This document shows, piece after piece, positions 11,501-26,500 of a stretch of 64,000 bases of DNA (position 1 is its first letter; each line of letters opens with the position of its first letter). The notes beneath the pieces are model-generated. The model made no database searches. It was given only the letters and a program-made list of their open reading frames with translations, and was not told the origin of the DNA. The position numbers and the translations under genes are program-made. The stretch comes from Rhabdornis inornatus (taxonomy: Eukaryota; Chordata; Aves; Passeriformes; Rhabdornithidae): contig VWZS01007655.1 in the NCBI GenBank assembly GCA_013397075.1, positions 1,449,838 to 1,513,837 of the forward strand. The letters are read 5' to 3'.

Positions 11501-14500
11501 AAGGGCTCAAGGCAAGGTGACTAAAACAAATGAGCTGCTAAGATAGAGAGGTGCTGGTAGGAACTGCTTAAGTCAGCTTTGCCAACAGGAGAAATACACT
11601 GTGGAATCACAGCCTGAATGACTCATAGCTTCTGTTAGTAGTGGTGCTCCTAAATAACATAGTGACAGCTCCACAAGGACACTGAAGTGTCAGAGCCCTA
11701 CTTCAGTTGATACACTTCATCTTAAATCCTCTAAACAAGTGGGCCCTTAAAATAATAATTATTGAAATTATTATTAAAAAACTACTTTTAGTGAGCTTAT
11801 CCTAAAATTACAGATTTAAAAAATGCTGCTTCTGAAGTAAATATTAATGGAGCAAAGTGAAAGGCTGCAATATTGAATAAGAATAAAAATAAGAGAATTT
11901 ATTATTATGTCCTGGATATGTCATAGTTTATTATTATATCCTTCCAGCTATCACACTTAAAATGTAATTGATTCTATGCTTTTTATTGTAATTTCCATTT
12001 CTATTTTTAAAGGAGTATTCATTTTTTAAACAGGATTAAGAATATATAAGAGACAATATACTAAAAATTGATGGTCAAATTTTGATGGGAAAAATCCTTA
12101 TCCCAACTGTTTAGATGGGTATATCAGTACCCAGCAGTCTTAATGCTTAAAAAAACCCCAACAAAAACCACCAAAACAAAAAAAACCCCAGAGGAATATT
12201 ATTTTTGTTCTATCCGAGATCCAGCTTTTTTTAATATATTCCATACTTGAGTATGACTTTTTTGGCTCTCCTCCAGTGCCTCCAGTTTCTTCTTTGAAGC
12301 TGGATTTTTTTTTTTTTAAGAATAGTCAAAGCCAGAGTCTTACGAGCTCCACTTTCTATGCAATGCATTTCTAAATGAGATCTTGCAGCCTACTTTTCCC
12401 TCATAAGGAGACCTAAATGCTGCATTGGTTTTCAGAATTTTAAATGCAAACCTTGTACCTTCAAAACCTAGTTATTGTAGGTGAAGGATCTTGTAAAATT
12501 TGAATTTGTTTCTGGCTTTAGTGTAATAATTGCTGTGACATCTTAGTATAGGTACCTTGTCTTGCACTGAGTTCTGTATGTTACCAGTAGCACTGACAAA
12601 ATATTACATCCCTTGGGGATCTTCAATTCCCCAAGCAGATTCCAAAAGCAGTAGAAGGAGCAGCTTCAGTGCTGACTGGTAATCTCCATATCACATGCCA
12701 GACATTTCTGTTGCCTTAAAGGACAGCTGCACCTTTCAGAGGGCAGGAAAGTGGGGTTTGAACACAAAACCAGCACACGTTTGTTGGGCACTTGCTGAGA
12801 TACAAACTGATGTACCTGCTCCTCCATTCGAGGCTGCTGATAGAAGTAAAGGAAATAGAATTAGAGCTGTGAATGTTTTGTAATCCTATAAATATGCTAA
12901 TGAGCACCACAGTTGCCTTTTGTCAGCATTTTCCAGTGGTGTTTCTGGTTGAACAGCACTGAAGCTCAGTTGCAAGTAACCAAGCTCTGTGTACTGAATC
13001 AGGGCCAGGGAAAGTCAGTGAGCTCTGATTATGCTCTGATCTCTCTGAAATGTTACTTTTCTGGCCTAGATAGTCTGAGTAACATGGCAGCATCATTTCC
13101 CAACCTCCTTTAGTATCTTAATGAAAGAAATATGAAGAAACTGATAGAACACTGTTCCCCTACTCTGAAAAATAGTGATATCATAAAAGTCTGTCATGTA
13201 AATTTAACGGTATGACAGCATTGTTCAACATAACCCTTGACTTTACATCCAGTGAGAGAGAGTGGTATATGGTATATGCACATATGTTAGGAACAAGCAT
13301 AAGTATTTCCTGGCTTTTGAAGTTCACATAAAAAATAATTCCCAAGATTTTTAAAATTTGCATTTTCTCCCTTTTTATTAGAGATATTTACTTGCTACCT
13401 AGTTCAGAAGGACGCATTTCCTGGTTTAATCTATCTGTGTGTACTAAAACAAGTGTACAGACAGAGAAAATAACTTTATCATGGCTTTACTGAAGTGGGC
13501 AGCTAAGATATAAATGATTACTAAATTTTGAGTAGTGGCTTTTTGCCAAATATCTGTATATGCATATATATACATTGATTATTTTTTTCTCCCTCCCCCA
13601 GATATTTTAATTGGGTGAAGTCTGCTGGTCTCAGCTGCCTTTACAGTTGACTTCATTGTCAGCTCTCAGATGGCCAATAGGGGTAATTTTGCACGGGTGA
13701 CTGATTTTTTTTCTTTCCATAATATGCCCAGTTTCTACAGGCTGTGCTTTCTGCACACTGCCATATTTCACTGGTTTATGTCTAAACCAGCCATGTTTGG
13801 AGTATGCTTGATTTGCCTTATGTTTTCTTCTTTAATTTTCTTTAATAATTTGAGCTTTAAATAACCTTTTATGGTAATAATGGAAAGTCCAATAAATACA
13901 TCTCCGTGGATGTTATTCTGTGTGTTTCCAAGTAAAAATTGCCATTCAAGTAATGTGGCAGAATTCAATTTAACAAAGGAAAAAATTTTAAATTTAAAAA
14001 CTGTGTTTTGAAAGACTGCAGAAATTTTCTGTGTAAAATATTTATATTTTGTGATGGTGTTTTATGGGGTTGAAGGTTTTATGGCTGTAATATCTGATGC
14101 ATTAAAAATGCTTTAATTTATGTAAAGGTTGTCAAAATGGCAATGAGAAAACTGAAAACTTATTAGTGCTTTGTGACATCTTCCTAATGTTGCTGTTGGA
14201 GCACTAAGGGGAGTTTTTCATGTTTTCAGCATACAAAGCCTGACCTAAAGTACACAAACATAGACGGAAATTTTCCCATTGACATGAGTGGCCTTTGGAA
14301 TAGATCCATGTTTGGTTTCCTTCAGTCCAGGCCCACAAACACTCTCACAGACTACATAAATATTGGTCCTAGGAGAGAGAAAGCTGAGGCAATGCTTTGT
14401 GACTTCCAAAATAAGTAGCAGTATGCAAGCACAGGAGAGCTGAGCTGGAGCATTAAAATGGGCACATCCTCCAAAGGAGAGTGAATTGAGGCAAGAAATC

Positions 14501-17500
14501 CTCTGTAATTTTCAGACAGAACTGAAGACAAAAGATTCTTGCTCTGCTATTTTTTGGCATGTTCTCATTACAAAGATTTCTTGCTGTGCTCCCTCTAATA
14601 CCTCTGACATTCTTGTTACAAATCACCTGTTCTGCCTCAGTCTCCTGTTGGTTACATGACTCTGCCTCCCCACATAAAAACTTTCTCATGTTAGTTCCAC
14701 ACTGTCTTGCCTTTTTATCATGTCTTTTCTTCATTATAAATAGATAAGCAAGTATATAAATAGTTGGTATGTGTTTAACAGTTGGATGCATATTATCACT
14801 ATGATCACTTTGATAACACTATCAAATGTATTTATAACTTTTTAAAATTCAATTCACTATTGACAGTTAAGAGGAGCTTTTATTTGGACAAGATGATAGA
14901 GGAGTTTAGATTCCTGCTAACTAGTCACACTTTGTCTACTTCATTGCAGTTCCTCTTTTAAGAAGTTTAAACTTGGTTATTCCCACATTTACAATCCTTC
15001 AAAAATGTACTCTCCATATAATGCTTTAAAATGCTTTCTTGTAAGGATTTTTCTCCTCAAATACAAATAATCTTATTCTAGTGCATTTAGATTGTTGCAA
15101 AAGAAAACCAGGGATTAGGAATTTATTTCTGGCTATGGAATAGTTGTATTAATACTGAAAATGTTTCCCTGGAAATCTGAGGCGCTTATACAGAGCCTGT
15201 GTAATATTTGATCAATATATGTAATTGATTTTAAATACCAGGTCAGATGAATCAGTACTTCAGTGTCTGATTGCTTATGAACCACCATTTCCCTGCTTTT
15301 TGAGTAAATGATCATAGTAGTATTTATAAGCAGAGATTTTTTTAGACATTTATTTTGAATCAAAACAGTACTTTTTCATTATTGCACACTTTTGGAGATC
15401 TGGATTGGCATCTAAGAAGACCTAAAGAAGGCAGCTGTTGCTGTAGTGTTTCTAGATTCTATGATTAGGAATAAGAAATACTGCAAATATGAAAGATAAC
15501 TACTTTGAGAAATTTCCAGCAGAGATTTTTTTCATTGTTCAGACCAGCATGTGATTTTTTTGAGTATTTCCAAAACAAAGACTTTCCCAGATTCCTTTTT
15601 TAGAGTTACAGAGAACACCACAGTCATTTACTTGCATGTCTTATATTTACCCCTATTCTGTGGTCTGTCCTTTTAGATCACGATTTTTTCAGTGACTCCG
15701 TCATTGCCCGTGTTTGTACATAACCTAAATATTCAAGAACAATAATCATCACAGTCAAACTTGAAGTGCATGTGGCTGTGGCTGTTGTATTGAAACTTAG
15801 GAGGCCTCATCCTTTTCATTAGGGTTGCTTCAATATCTCTAGAGAAAAGTTTTCTAAAAGCAGAGAGAAGCCCAGGCCATTCTGTGAGTGCACCTGGAGA
15901 TTCCTCTCACCTGCACACCTGAGCCCCAGGCACTGCTGCTCTCTGCAGGCTCCTGGCTCTAAGGCTGCTGGTTAAATGTGGGGGTTGTCTGCTGCTGTTA
16001 GGGAACAGATTGGAACAGCAAGAGCCGTTACAAAACCCTGGATTGTATATGCTGAAAATTTTCTTGATTACATTTTTTCTTATATTTTGTTTCCAAGGGA
16101 GGAATCAGGCCTATTTGTAAGAAAGATTGGGTATGTGAAGACAATCAGAGTTTCTGAGCATTACTGTGTGGAAATACTGCCTGAATTCAGTGCCCATCAG
16201 TGTGACTATGAACCCTCAGAGATTATTTTGTCTGTTTTGAAGACAAGATAATCTTTTCCTCCCTTTTTCAGAATTCGCTGAGAACCCCATCTTCTGTCCA
16301 TGAGGAAATCAGATACAAATCTTCATTAAGAACCTTTTACAATGCCTCCTATATTTATTTAATGGAAGTCTATTTTGTATCTTCGGGGTGTGAAATTCCA
16401 CTTGCATGATGTCATATGAGTAGTGCATATCTCACAGAATCAAGATCTGTACAAGTTTGCTCAGAAAGCAAGAAACATGTTTCTGGAATTTAACTTTGGC
16501 CAGTGTCTGCTTTATGCAGATTTGGTAAAATAAAGTACTTAAGAAAAATCATTTTTCTGATGCTTTTTTACAGTTGCAACTTATGTTAAACATATATGTA
16601 TATCTAAATAGATATCCCCATTTCATATGTGGGCTTTTAAGATCGTGCATAATCAAGGACTAAATCAGAATATAGTTAGTGTACATGGTACTGTCAGTTT
16701 GCATCTTGGAGGCATACAGCTGTCTGCTGCCACAAATGACAGACTCCTCTTTCCCTCATTCACTGCTGAGGGGTGATTTCCTCTGCTCAGATTCTATTTT
16801 TATTTGACCTGCAGACAATTGTCTATATTCTCCATTTATTCCCTTAGACCAAACTGGACCTGGCATGACATCTGCTCTTTAAAGCTGTGCCATTGAAAGG
16901 ATTGATATCTGCCAGTGGCTGTCATACTAAAAATTAAATCCTGTTCTTGCTTTATTTTTTATATTGCTTTCTCAGTTTTAGTGTAGGATTATAAGATAGA
17001 AATTTTTATAATTTAAAAATGAAAGCAAAGAAATGCTAGAGTTGACCTTGCAGGCTAGGAGAAATCTCAAGTTGTTCTTTGGAGATGTACTCATTCTTAG
17101 AGAAAGTTCAGTGTCTTTGATATAACTGCTGTAAAATATGTAGGTCTTCCTCTGATTTTCATGAAGTTTTGGTTTTCAAAAAGATCTAAAATAGAACAGA
17201 GGATGAAAGCCTATCAGGGAAACCAGGGAAACAGTCCAACTTCAGATTTTTAAGTCTGATTATAAGAAGCTGTTATCTGAGGAAGCCTTGCTTGTCCAGC
17301 ACTTATGATTTCCCCTGAGCAGGAGAAATGTTAATTAATGTACACAGAACTAAGGGCGGTTTAACTCAATGGAGAGACTGCTTTTTATTTTTGCTTCATT
17401 TTGACTTCTCCAAACAGACCAAGGTTTTACTTCACATTAAAATAAATGTAGGCCAAAACTTAGCTGACATCATGATGAGACCAATTTAGCTGAGTACACA

Positions 17501-20500
17501 GACTAAAACAGTGGAGCCAGTGGAGCATTAGATAAGAGGTAAGGCTGTGCTCTAAGTTGAAATGCTCCTGCAGTGAAGACAAGCCCTAAGAGAAAGACAT
17601 CAGAGAGCATAGGAAGCTTACTAGGGCAGAGACTAATATGAATGAAATTAAGTGAAAGGAAAATGTAAGCTGTCAAGCCTCCTAGCTTGGGCTGTAATGT
17701 GCCATAAATAAATTTCCAAAAGATACTGCAGCATTTTAGTCAGAAAATGTAAGACTGCATAAATAAATAGCTGGTTATTGATGAGTTTTGCAGTGTACAT
17801 GTCTTTATAATATAGATACTATAGATCATGTTCTTGCATGGGCTGCCTGTGTCTGTAGGTGAGTGCTGCATCCAAATTCATCATATTGTGTTGTTCTTCC
17901 AAGTCAAGGCTGTGTTCAGTCTGTTCCCCATGCAGGGAGAGTGGCTCTTGGCAGCCATTCTAATGTTCTGCCAATGCTTCTCTTTAGAAATGGTATTTTC
18001 ATGAGTTGCAGTGTTATTACCCTATAGTTCTTTGGCTGCAAATTACATTTCTTACAAAAGACAGTAGAGAAACAAATTTTGTTTTGTCCTCTCCAATGGA
18101 TGATTTTTTTTATCATCATGTCTGAGAAATAAATCAACACCCATAGAAAATGGCTTTTGGGAAGCAAGGTTTGATATGGTCATTTGAGATTTTGCTAGAT
18201 GGCTGAATTTAATTACTAGATTGTTCCCATTAAAATTGGTAACAACAGAATCACCAAATGTGCTTTCAAACCACCATATATTTTGGCTGAAAATGGTTGA
18301 GTTCACAAATGTATTACATTCTTTTATTACCAAAAGAAAGTGTATATGGTATCAAAACTAAAATTTCAGCATTTTAAGAACTTGTTTAGACCTTTCTAAA
18401 GGTGTATTCATGCTATGCAGACATGATAATCATTATTTTTCAGCATGTTTAAATTTAAAGTGACACCATAATATAAATGAATGTACTAAGATATGTTTAT
18501 ATTCTGTGTATTTAATGTAATAAAAATTTACATAATTAAGTCTGTTCACTGTTGCACACACACTAGAACCTTCCCTGCTTTACAAATGGCAGACTGCTTT
18601 ACTTGCCCACCTCCCACTGCCACCTCAAACCTTAACATAAAAGGTGCAGTTTGAAATACATGTAGAAAGATAAGAAATATGACTGTGCTTGATGTGCCAT
18701 TTGTTTATTATTGTTTTTAGAAGGAATTATTGTAGTGTATATAACAATCTATTTGTAAAGGACATGTTCTTTGTGCATTTTGTTTTCAGAGCAATAAGAA
18801 GTTGTGTTTTTCAGGCTCCTGAACAACATTTCTCTTTTTCATCAAATATACTGTTAGGGAAGAAAGTGTTTTACATTTATAGGCTGGCTGTTTAACAAAA
18901 AATTTTTTTTTAAGTCCTAGACCACCAACTCCTCTATCTCTGCTACTATCAGAAGAGGAAGCAAGCATACTAATTCAGTCCTTCTGGAGGGGTTATCGGG
19001 TAAGAGTAATCTATAATTATTTTGCTTGATGTTGAAAACTGTAGGACTGTGAAGGCCCTGGGGAAAATCCTTACATAAATTTTAAGTAGGGGGTACTATA
19101 AATAGCTGCTGAGACCCCTATGGTTCATTGGCTTTGGATGTTGCTCTGCCTTATGCCTAGTGACTACAATTTTTTCACAGGCATTTATGCTGATGTAATC
19201 TCACTGTTTTCCTCAACAACAAGAAATCCACAGAAATTTGATTTTCCAAAGTACAATTAACACAGAACAATTTTCTTTCTTTAATTGAAAGTTGCTTTGG
19301 GTAGTTCTCGAGGATGGGGTGTTATTTCGCTTCATACAGGGATATGTGAGTGAGTGTGGAGATGCATGAGGAGGATTGGTGAGGTCTGCTGAGAAATGAA
19401 AGCATACAGAAAGAAAGGACAAGGAATTGAGACCGAGACAGGGGATTTATGAGAGGCATGAAGGCTGTTATTCAAGGAAAAGGGAAACAAAATGACAAGC
19501 AGATGTTGTAAGGCATACTAGTAACGCAGCACTAGTGCTATTCCCAGTTTAAGGGGGAAAAGCAAGGTGCATAAAATAAATACAAAGAAAATTGTCCAAT
19601 GCTATTATTTTGGAGGGTAACAGCCATGCTAACCCTAGGATACTAAATAAATTATTTTGAAAATCCTGAACAAGTTCTGTCAAATATGTTTTTAAAAAGC
19701 TCTAATCTTCACACCTCAGGAAGAAATGATTTGAAATTCAGGTGACTTCGGTGATGAATAAATGGCTTTGATTTTCTTTATCAAAACTTAAGCTTCTAAG
19801 TAGCCTCCAGATATAGCAGCAATTTTGTTGTGATGGACAGTGAGACATCTTTGGATATCAGGTGTTCTTTAAATAACAATCAGTATAAAACACTGTCTGT
19901 TAAGTTCTCTACTATTTTTAACAAGCATGAATATGTAAGTGGCTCCTATAATGTGCTGTGCAGCCAAAGATGATGAAATACCTTGAAATGTTCCTCTTGA
20001 CTGATAGTTTTTTGTGGCTCTTTCTGCATGTTCGTTTTCCTTTATTTTTCTTTTTTTAAACAGAGACAGCATTGACACTAACATTAATTAGCACTGACAG
20101 TATCCCTGCAGGCATCCTTACAGTGGAGGCAACCATTATCCAATAACAGTTATGTTTGCTGAACACTGCAAGGTTGCTCAGATATCTTCTGCTTCTCTGA
20201 AAGCTTGTGAAGGGCACAATCCTTCCTTGTGTAGATGAACTTCAGAATTTTCACACATTTTAGAATTTATCATTCTTAACCAATTCCCAGAAATGAGAGA
20301 GAAACTCTAGCTATAAAAGGTAGGAGACATAAAAAATAATTCAGGCTATGAAATTAGCTATTAATGTTTTACCTTATTCGAGGTGAAAGAACATGGGGTT
20401 TTAAAAATTAAAAATTGCAATCAGAATATAAAATCAAAATCATTAGTAACAAATTACTACATAGGGCAATGTGTTATCCTTGGTCTTGCAGATTAAGAGA

Positions 20501-23500
20501 ACACTAAGCTTAAATGAGATTTCATCACATTAATGATAAGTGTGTTACGAAAAATTACCAAAGAATTCAGATTATTTGCTTTTAAAATAAATCGCTCAGT
20601 CAGCTAATCCTGATTTAATGTTAATAGTGGATAATAGCTGAATACTTACAAATAATGCCATTTTGTATTCTAAAGATATTATTGTGTCAAAATTTTAAAC
20701 TATTTTATGAAGTTTTTCATTAAACCTTGTTTTATAATTTGGAGGATTCAGAACTTTGAAATACAGCTTTTGAAATAAAAATTTACACAGGGTGATAATA
20801 CTGGATAATTAAACATGAGCACACAGATCCGTGACATTGTGATAGAGAGACAGGGTACTTCAACCTTGGTCTTCCAAGACACATCTTCTATGGACTCAGA
20901 CTATTTTTTGAGGTATTTTGTTGACCATATTGATTTAGGCAATAGAGTTTATCTAGTTATATAACTGACTGAGCAGCATGTCTTCTCTTGATACTTCACT
21001 TGTTTCTGCTACTTCCAGCTGTCTGAGCATGCCAGTGTCAAAAACACATGGCAAAAAATGCAAAAATTGATTTTTTGCATTAAAGATTTTTCTATGTAAA
21101 GGGGGAAAAAAAGCTATAGGTACAGAATCTTGAGAACTCTGATAATAAAGCGTGATCAAAACAGTAAATTCATCCTTATCTGCAGCACGTTTCAGAAAAA
21201 CACTTGTTTAATTGTTGTAATCATAATTAATGGCTGCCATCAACCAAGTCCTTGCTACAATCTTTGATACAAGGACATTGATGTTAAAGAACTGGATTCC
21301 AGAACAAATAGCAGTGGGAAATACAACTGCTGAGTTCTCTGAGGAGATCACAGAAAGGAAGACATTATCTTGAGAGGGCTCTTTGAGGGCCAGCAGGAGC
21401 ACTCAAGTAAGACTTGAGACAGCTCTGTCATCAGAATTCTTCCTTTTCACTTTCCACCATCCTTTTTTATTGAGGTTCCATTCATCTGTCACGGGCCAAG
21501 GCACTATTCAGCTAGGTGTCAATTTTCTAGGCACTTTTCCAGCAAAAGATGATATATTCCTTCACCACTCTACTGCAGAATCTTTGCTTAATGCCATTTT
21601 TTTAATGGTGTCTTTTTAATCTTTAAAATTTGCATAACTATTCTAGACTAACAGAATTTTTTCATTAATAGAATTTCCTCTGATGCCTGTGGGTGAGCCT
21701 TTAGTGTTACCCTTATCTGTTGTGCTACATGTTCTCACCTAGCACTGAAAGCATGGGGGTTTTTGACTAAATCTTGTGATATCTTAGAGTTGAAATTGGA
21801 CAGCATTATGTAAATATTCACTGCTATTTTATACAGGTCCTTTGAGCAAAAGTTGAAGATAAAAATGCTTCAATTTTGCTTTGTATCTTGCAAAGTGTAG
21901 TTGTGCTTTTGCTATCACAGTTTATATTGCTTTCCAGCAAGCTGTGGCTACCAGCAAAGGCTTAAACCCAGAAGGCCACACAAAGATTTCCTACAGCAAG
22001 TGTAGGAGTGAACTCTCCCTTCAAAGCTAAGAGCCCTCCAGGGCTTCAGGCAGTGCTGGTCTGCAGGAGAGACATGCCAGTTTTTTGGACAAGATACTTG
22101 ACTCTCTCTTTATTTGCCTGGAGATTTTGCTGCTAAGTCATGGCTTTTTCATCATGCTAGCATTGCACTCTGGTTTCAAAACAGAACTTCCTAAGGAATT
22201 ATCAACATGCTAAACTATGTTATAACTATGCTGAACTATAATCTATTAAGCATATTTGGAAATTTTAAATGTACTTTGTTACATTCCTGTCATCTGTTTT
22301 ATTGCAGGTGGCATATCTGTGTTCTTTTTTGCTTTTTTGGGTCACTTTTCTAAAAAGACATTTTGTTCTGGGAGCTCATTTTACTGTTTAGATTTAATGC
22401 TGACTTTGGAGTATTTGAGTATCTGACTCTGCCTTTACCTCAGAACTCTGTATTTCACTGTGTATTTTCACTTCACTGTCACTGTTTTATTTGTTTGGGG
22501 AATCTATACAGAATCTACCATACTTGCCTTTTATCTTTTAACAGTTAAGAATGATTGTCTTTATTTTCAATATACAGAGACAACTGTAGCCCTGTCATGG
22601 GCCAAAATACAGGTCTTACGAAGCTAAAGTTGTAAATGGACACATCATGTTTTCAGAAATTTTACATTTAGATATAGAGGTTGTAATTTCTCTATCTCCA
22701 TGCCTCTTACACTTCAGTCATTTATATGCTTGTGTCCCATAAGCCTTTTATTAACCCTTTCCTGTGCAGACAAACTGACTCCATGTAATAGGGAATTATT
22801 TGGCATATAAAAGCATACATGGCAACATAAAGGAAAAAATGTCTTTTGCAAGCCCAAATAAATTATCATATGCTTGGATTGTATTTTATTTTTGCAAATA
22901 GTATTTGATGGATTTAATAGAAAATAACCTTATTTTTGTATAGCTGAAGATGTCACTAGTAGTTGTAACTTCTTTAATTTTTAAAATTTCATAGCAACAT
23001 TGTAAGAAGTCCTTATAACTTTTATAGAAGATACTACAGAACTATATCAATATAATGGAATATTATTGGAGGTCTAAGATGTATCTGATCTCAAGTCACT
23101 GAGCAAAAGTCTTGGTTGCTTTTATTGATTGAGTAACCTTGTATTGTATTTCTGCTCTGCCAGTGCACTGTCTAAAACACAGCAAGTTATCTTCTCCTAA
23201 GTGGATTGAAAAGTGCTATGGGAGTTCAGCTACTGTTTATTGCATTCTTTGCTGCTGCACAGAGGATAAATCCTGGGAGGAAAGAATACTTTTGATAAAT
23301 AATTTATAGCGTTATCTTTAAGGTTTGGGGTTTTTTTATAACTAGTGGAAAACTAAGTCATGCTCTTTTGCTCTGTCTGTGTCTTAGCAAAGTGGTAGAA
23401 AAGCAGAGTGTAATGGAGAAGAGCATATAATAGAGTTCAAGTCACAGAGCAAACTCTTCACCATATCCTGTAAGAATACAATAAATACAATTTTATTTAG

Positions 23501-26500
23501 AAATTTTTTAGGGAACTAAGTGGTAATCTTCCTGCAAGCAAAAATGTGTCCAGGAGAAATTGAGCTTACTGATGTTTGTTTCTACCATGTTGTTCCATTT
23601 CAGACTGAATTACTGGGACACTGAATCTTGGAATCATGGAATGACTTGGGTTGGAAGGGTCCTTAAAGATCATCCAGTTCCAACCCTGCTGCCGTGGGCA
23701 GGGACACCTTCCACCAGACCAGGTGGTTCAGAGCCCCATCCAGCCTGGCCTTGAACACTGCCAGGGATGGGGCAGCCACAGTTTCTCGAAATGTAGTCCT
23801 GAAACATAATGACATTTTTATATGTAACATTTAGGAAAAAAACTTCAAACCTCAGAAACGGCATTTTTTAAAATAATTCTATTACGATTTGACTATTACT
23901 CAAAGAGAATAATGCCAGTGTCTAAGATAATACTGGCATGTCTCTTTCCACTGCTGTTCAGGACAGTATCTCGTGCACTGGAGCTAGTAATTGTGTGAAT
24001 GCCAACAATGGACAACACACTGCTAATTAACCTAATCCTGCCTACAAGTGTAAGTAGCAGAGTGGTAAAAGCTGTTGATACAGAACTAGTTCACTTCTAT
24101 GTTAGTAGGAACTACACCAGTACAAAAACAATGCTAGAAAAATTCAACTTACATCTAAATGAAATCAAGGCCTTTGTTGTAATTTTTTTGTGGAAGCAGA
24201 ATTATGCCTTTCACAGGGTGATTGACTAACAAAGAATAGATATCATGTAATGCAGCCCAATTACTTTAAATAACAGATTAATGGCTCTCCTGTTTGTGAA
24301 AATTGTGTGGGTGGGATTGCCAGTCAGCCAATTTGCAGCTGATGGCAGGTGTGAATCAGGTTGATGGAATAAATTTTCTTCTGTATGACCCTTCATGCTC
24401 CTCCTCTGCTCTATTATTTTGGTCAGTGGGTTGCTTTCATAGTGTTATGCTTTTCTAAAAGCACTAATATCTTTCAGCATAAGGCTTTAAATTTTAATTA
24501 ACTCAAAAGTATTAACATCTCACTGGAATCTTATTCTCAGGAATCCTTGGTAATCAAAGTGATCCCCTAATAGACATATTTATGTTTTCAACTGGATTTG
24601 TCCATTATGTGGATTTTATTTCTGTGTAAGCTGAAAACTGGAAACCTCTGGGATTTTACTTTTACCTCAGGCCCAGCAGAGGATGGCTGTCATATATTTG
24701 CCCAACCACAGCCTTGTGACAAAAATTGTATGCTCATCCTGGATAACATGAAGGTATATAATTCTAGTTTTCTTTTCTGATTCTTCTTTCACAGGTTCGT
24801 TGTGATAGTGAAATACAAGAGCTACGTCAGTGGCAAAAGAAGCTGAGAGAGGAGAGGCACATTACTGAGGTGGTGCAAAAATTCTGGACTAAACAGGAAG
24901 CCAAAGGTAAGTGAATTAAATTGTGGGTTTTTCTGGTTGGTTGGTTTGTTTTTACATTGTGTTGAATTTTTATGCTTTGAGTTGTATTAAAAATTGGCCC
25001 ACACAGTAGGACACTAATCCTGAGAGAGAAGGTAATATCTGGTGGAAATGCTTGGCTGTTTCTTTACATTCAATACTTACTCTACTCGAGTTGCCTGTGC
25101 AGAAGAAAGTGGCAATGAAAAATACAATAAATTCAATAATTCCAGAAAACTATGAAAATTTGCTGGCACGGTATTTTCGGGCAGGATTAGACACCTACCA
25201 GCTACTCATCATGTAGAGCTGATTTTTACCAGATGGGTTGTAGTGCAATTTTTCTGAACAGTGAGATTTCTATCTGGTAAGTAGTCTATTGGCATTTTCC
25301 TGTAGTTATTTACAGCAGAACTTGGCCTGTACAGTTCTAAAGAAAAAAAAAAAAAAAAGAAAACAAACCCAAACAACCTAAAAAATTGCCAAGGGAAATA
25401 AAGCCAGATTGCTTCAAGAACTGCCACTGTGATGTGTTATTTTTTTGCCCTGTTTGTGGACAAGGCTTTACTGACAGGGCCGAGTTACCATTCACTTAGG
25501 CACACAAATGGTCATCAAATTATGATTATTTGCCCAGCCTCGTTGTCTGCTAATGCAGGATTCACTTACCCCTCAACCAATGTGTATTTTCCCAGTCTCT
25601 GTGGGCTGGCAGGACTGATCCATGCAGGGCAGTGACCTCCACACCCCGGGCAGGAGCTGAGAAGGTGTGGGGCTGTTCAGGTGTTGAAGAGAGGGAAAAT
25701 GATGCTGGAGCAGTCAGGCCTGTGTGCCCTGCAGTCTGATGGCACTGTCACAGCTGTGCTCTCAGATGGCCAATCATTGCCCTGAATTACAGGAGAATGA
25801 TAATTTTTGGTGATAGGAGTTTGTTACAAGGGCTGTGTAGATTCTCCAAACATTTATTTATATTTATGTTGCAGTTTTAATCTATGAAATATCAGGTTTT
25901 ATTTACCAGTCCTTGAAATTGCCCAAGGGATATTTTATAGCTGAAAATAATTAATTCTGAGGAACAAAAACATGTATCACAACAGGGAAAAACTGTGTTT
26001 ATATGTGTGTGTATATATGGGGTGTTCTTATGCAATAAGGGAAGTAGAATTCTTGGTTTTAGTAGCTTAGACCTAGAAGATTTAATCATGTAGTAGCAGT
26101 GCACAAAAATTACGAAAAGATAAAATCAGTGAGACATTAAATTGTCTCCCAGCAGACCTGACTGACATATAAAGAAAATTTTAGCAGAGCAACCAAAATT
26201 TTCTTTCAAGTGGGATTTCATAGCCTCTCTACTACAATTTATTATGAGTTGACTTGGTAAAAAAATGTAGGCATCTTTTCTTTTTAGAAGAAAACACGAA
26301 TATATCTGGGTTTAAGTATCTGAAAACAGGGAATTCAAATTTCCTATCATAAAATTATTCTCATTATAAATTTAAAACATAAAAGATGAATTTTCTCTTT
26401 CTAATACATGGTTAATTCCGTCACAGTTAATTGTTGGAAAATTGCATTCCTGGAGAAAATGATAGCAGGCTTGCTAATGCCTTTTAAGTGATTGCAATTT

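Noticed and set aside
13590..13612. Acceptor-like CTCCCTCCCCCAG in the long IQCK intron
   Set aside because: The flanking IQCK exons join perfectly without it, and the sequence following it has no match to the protein.
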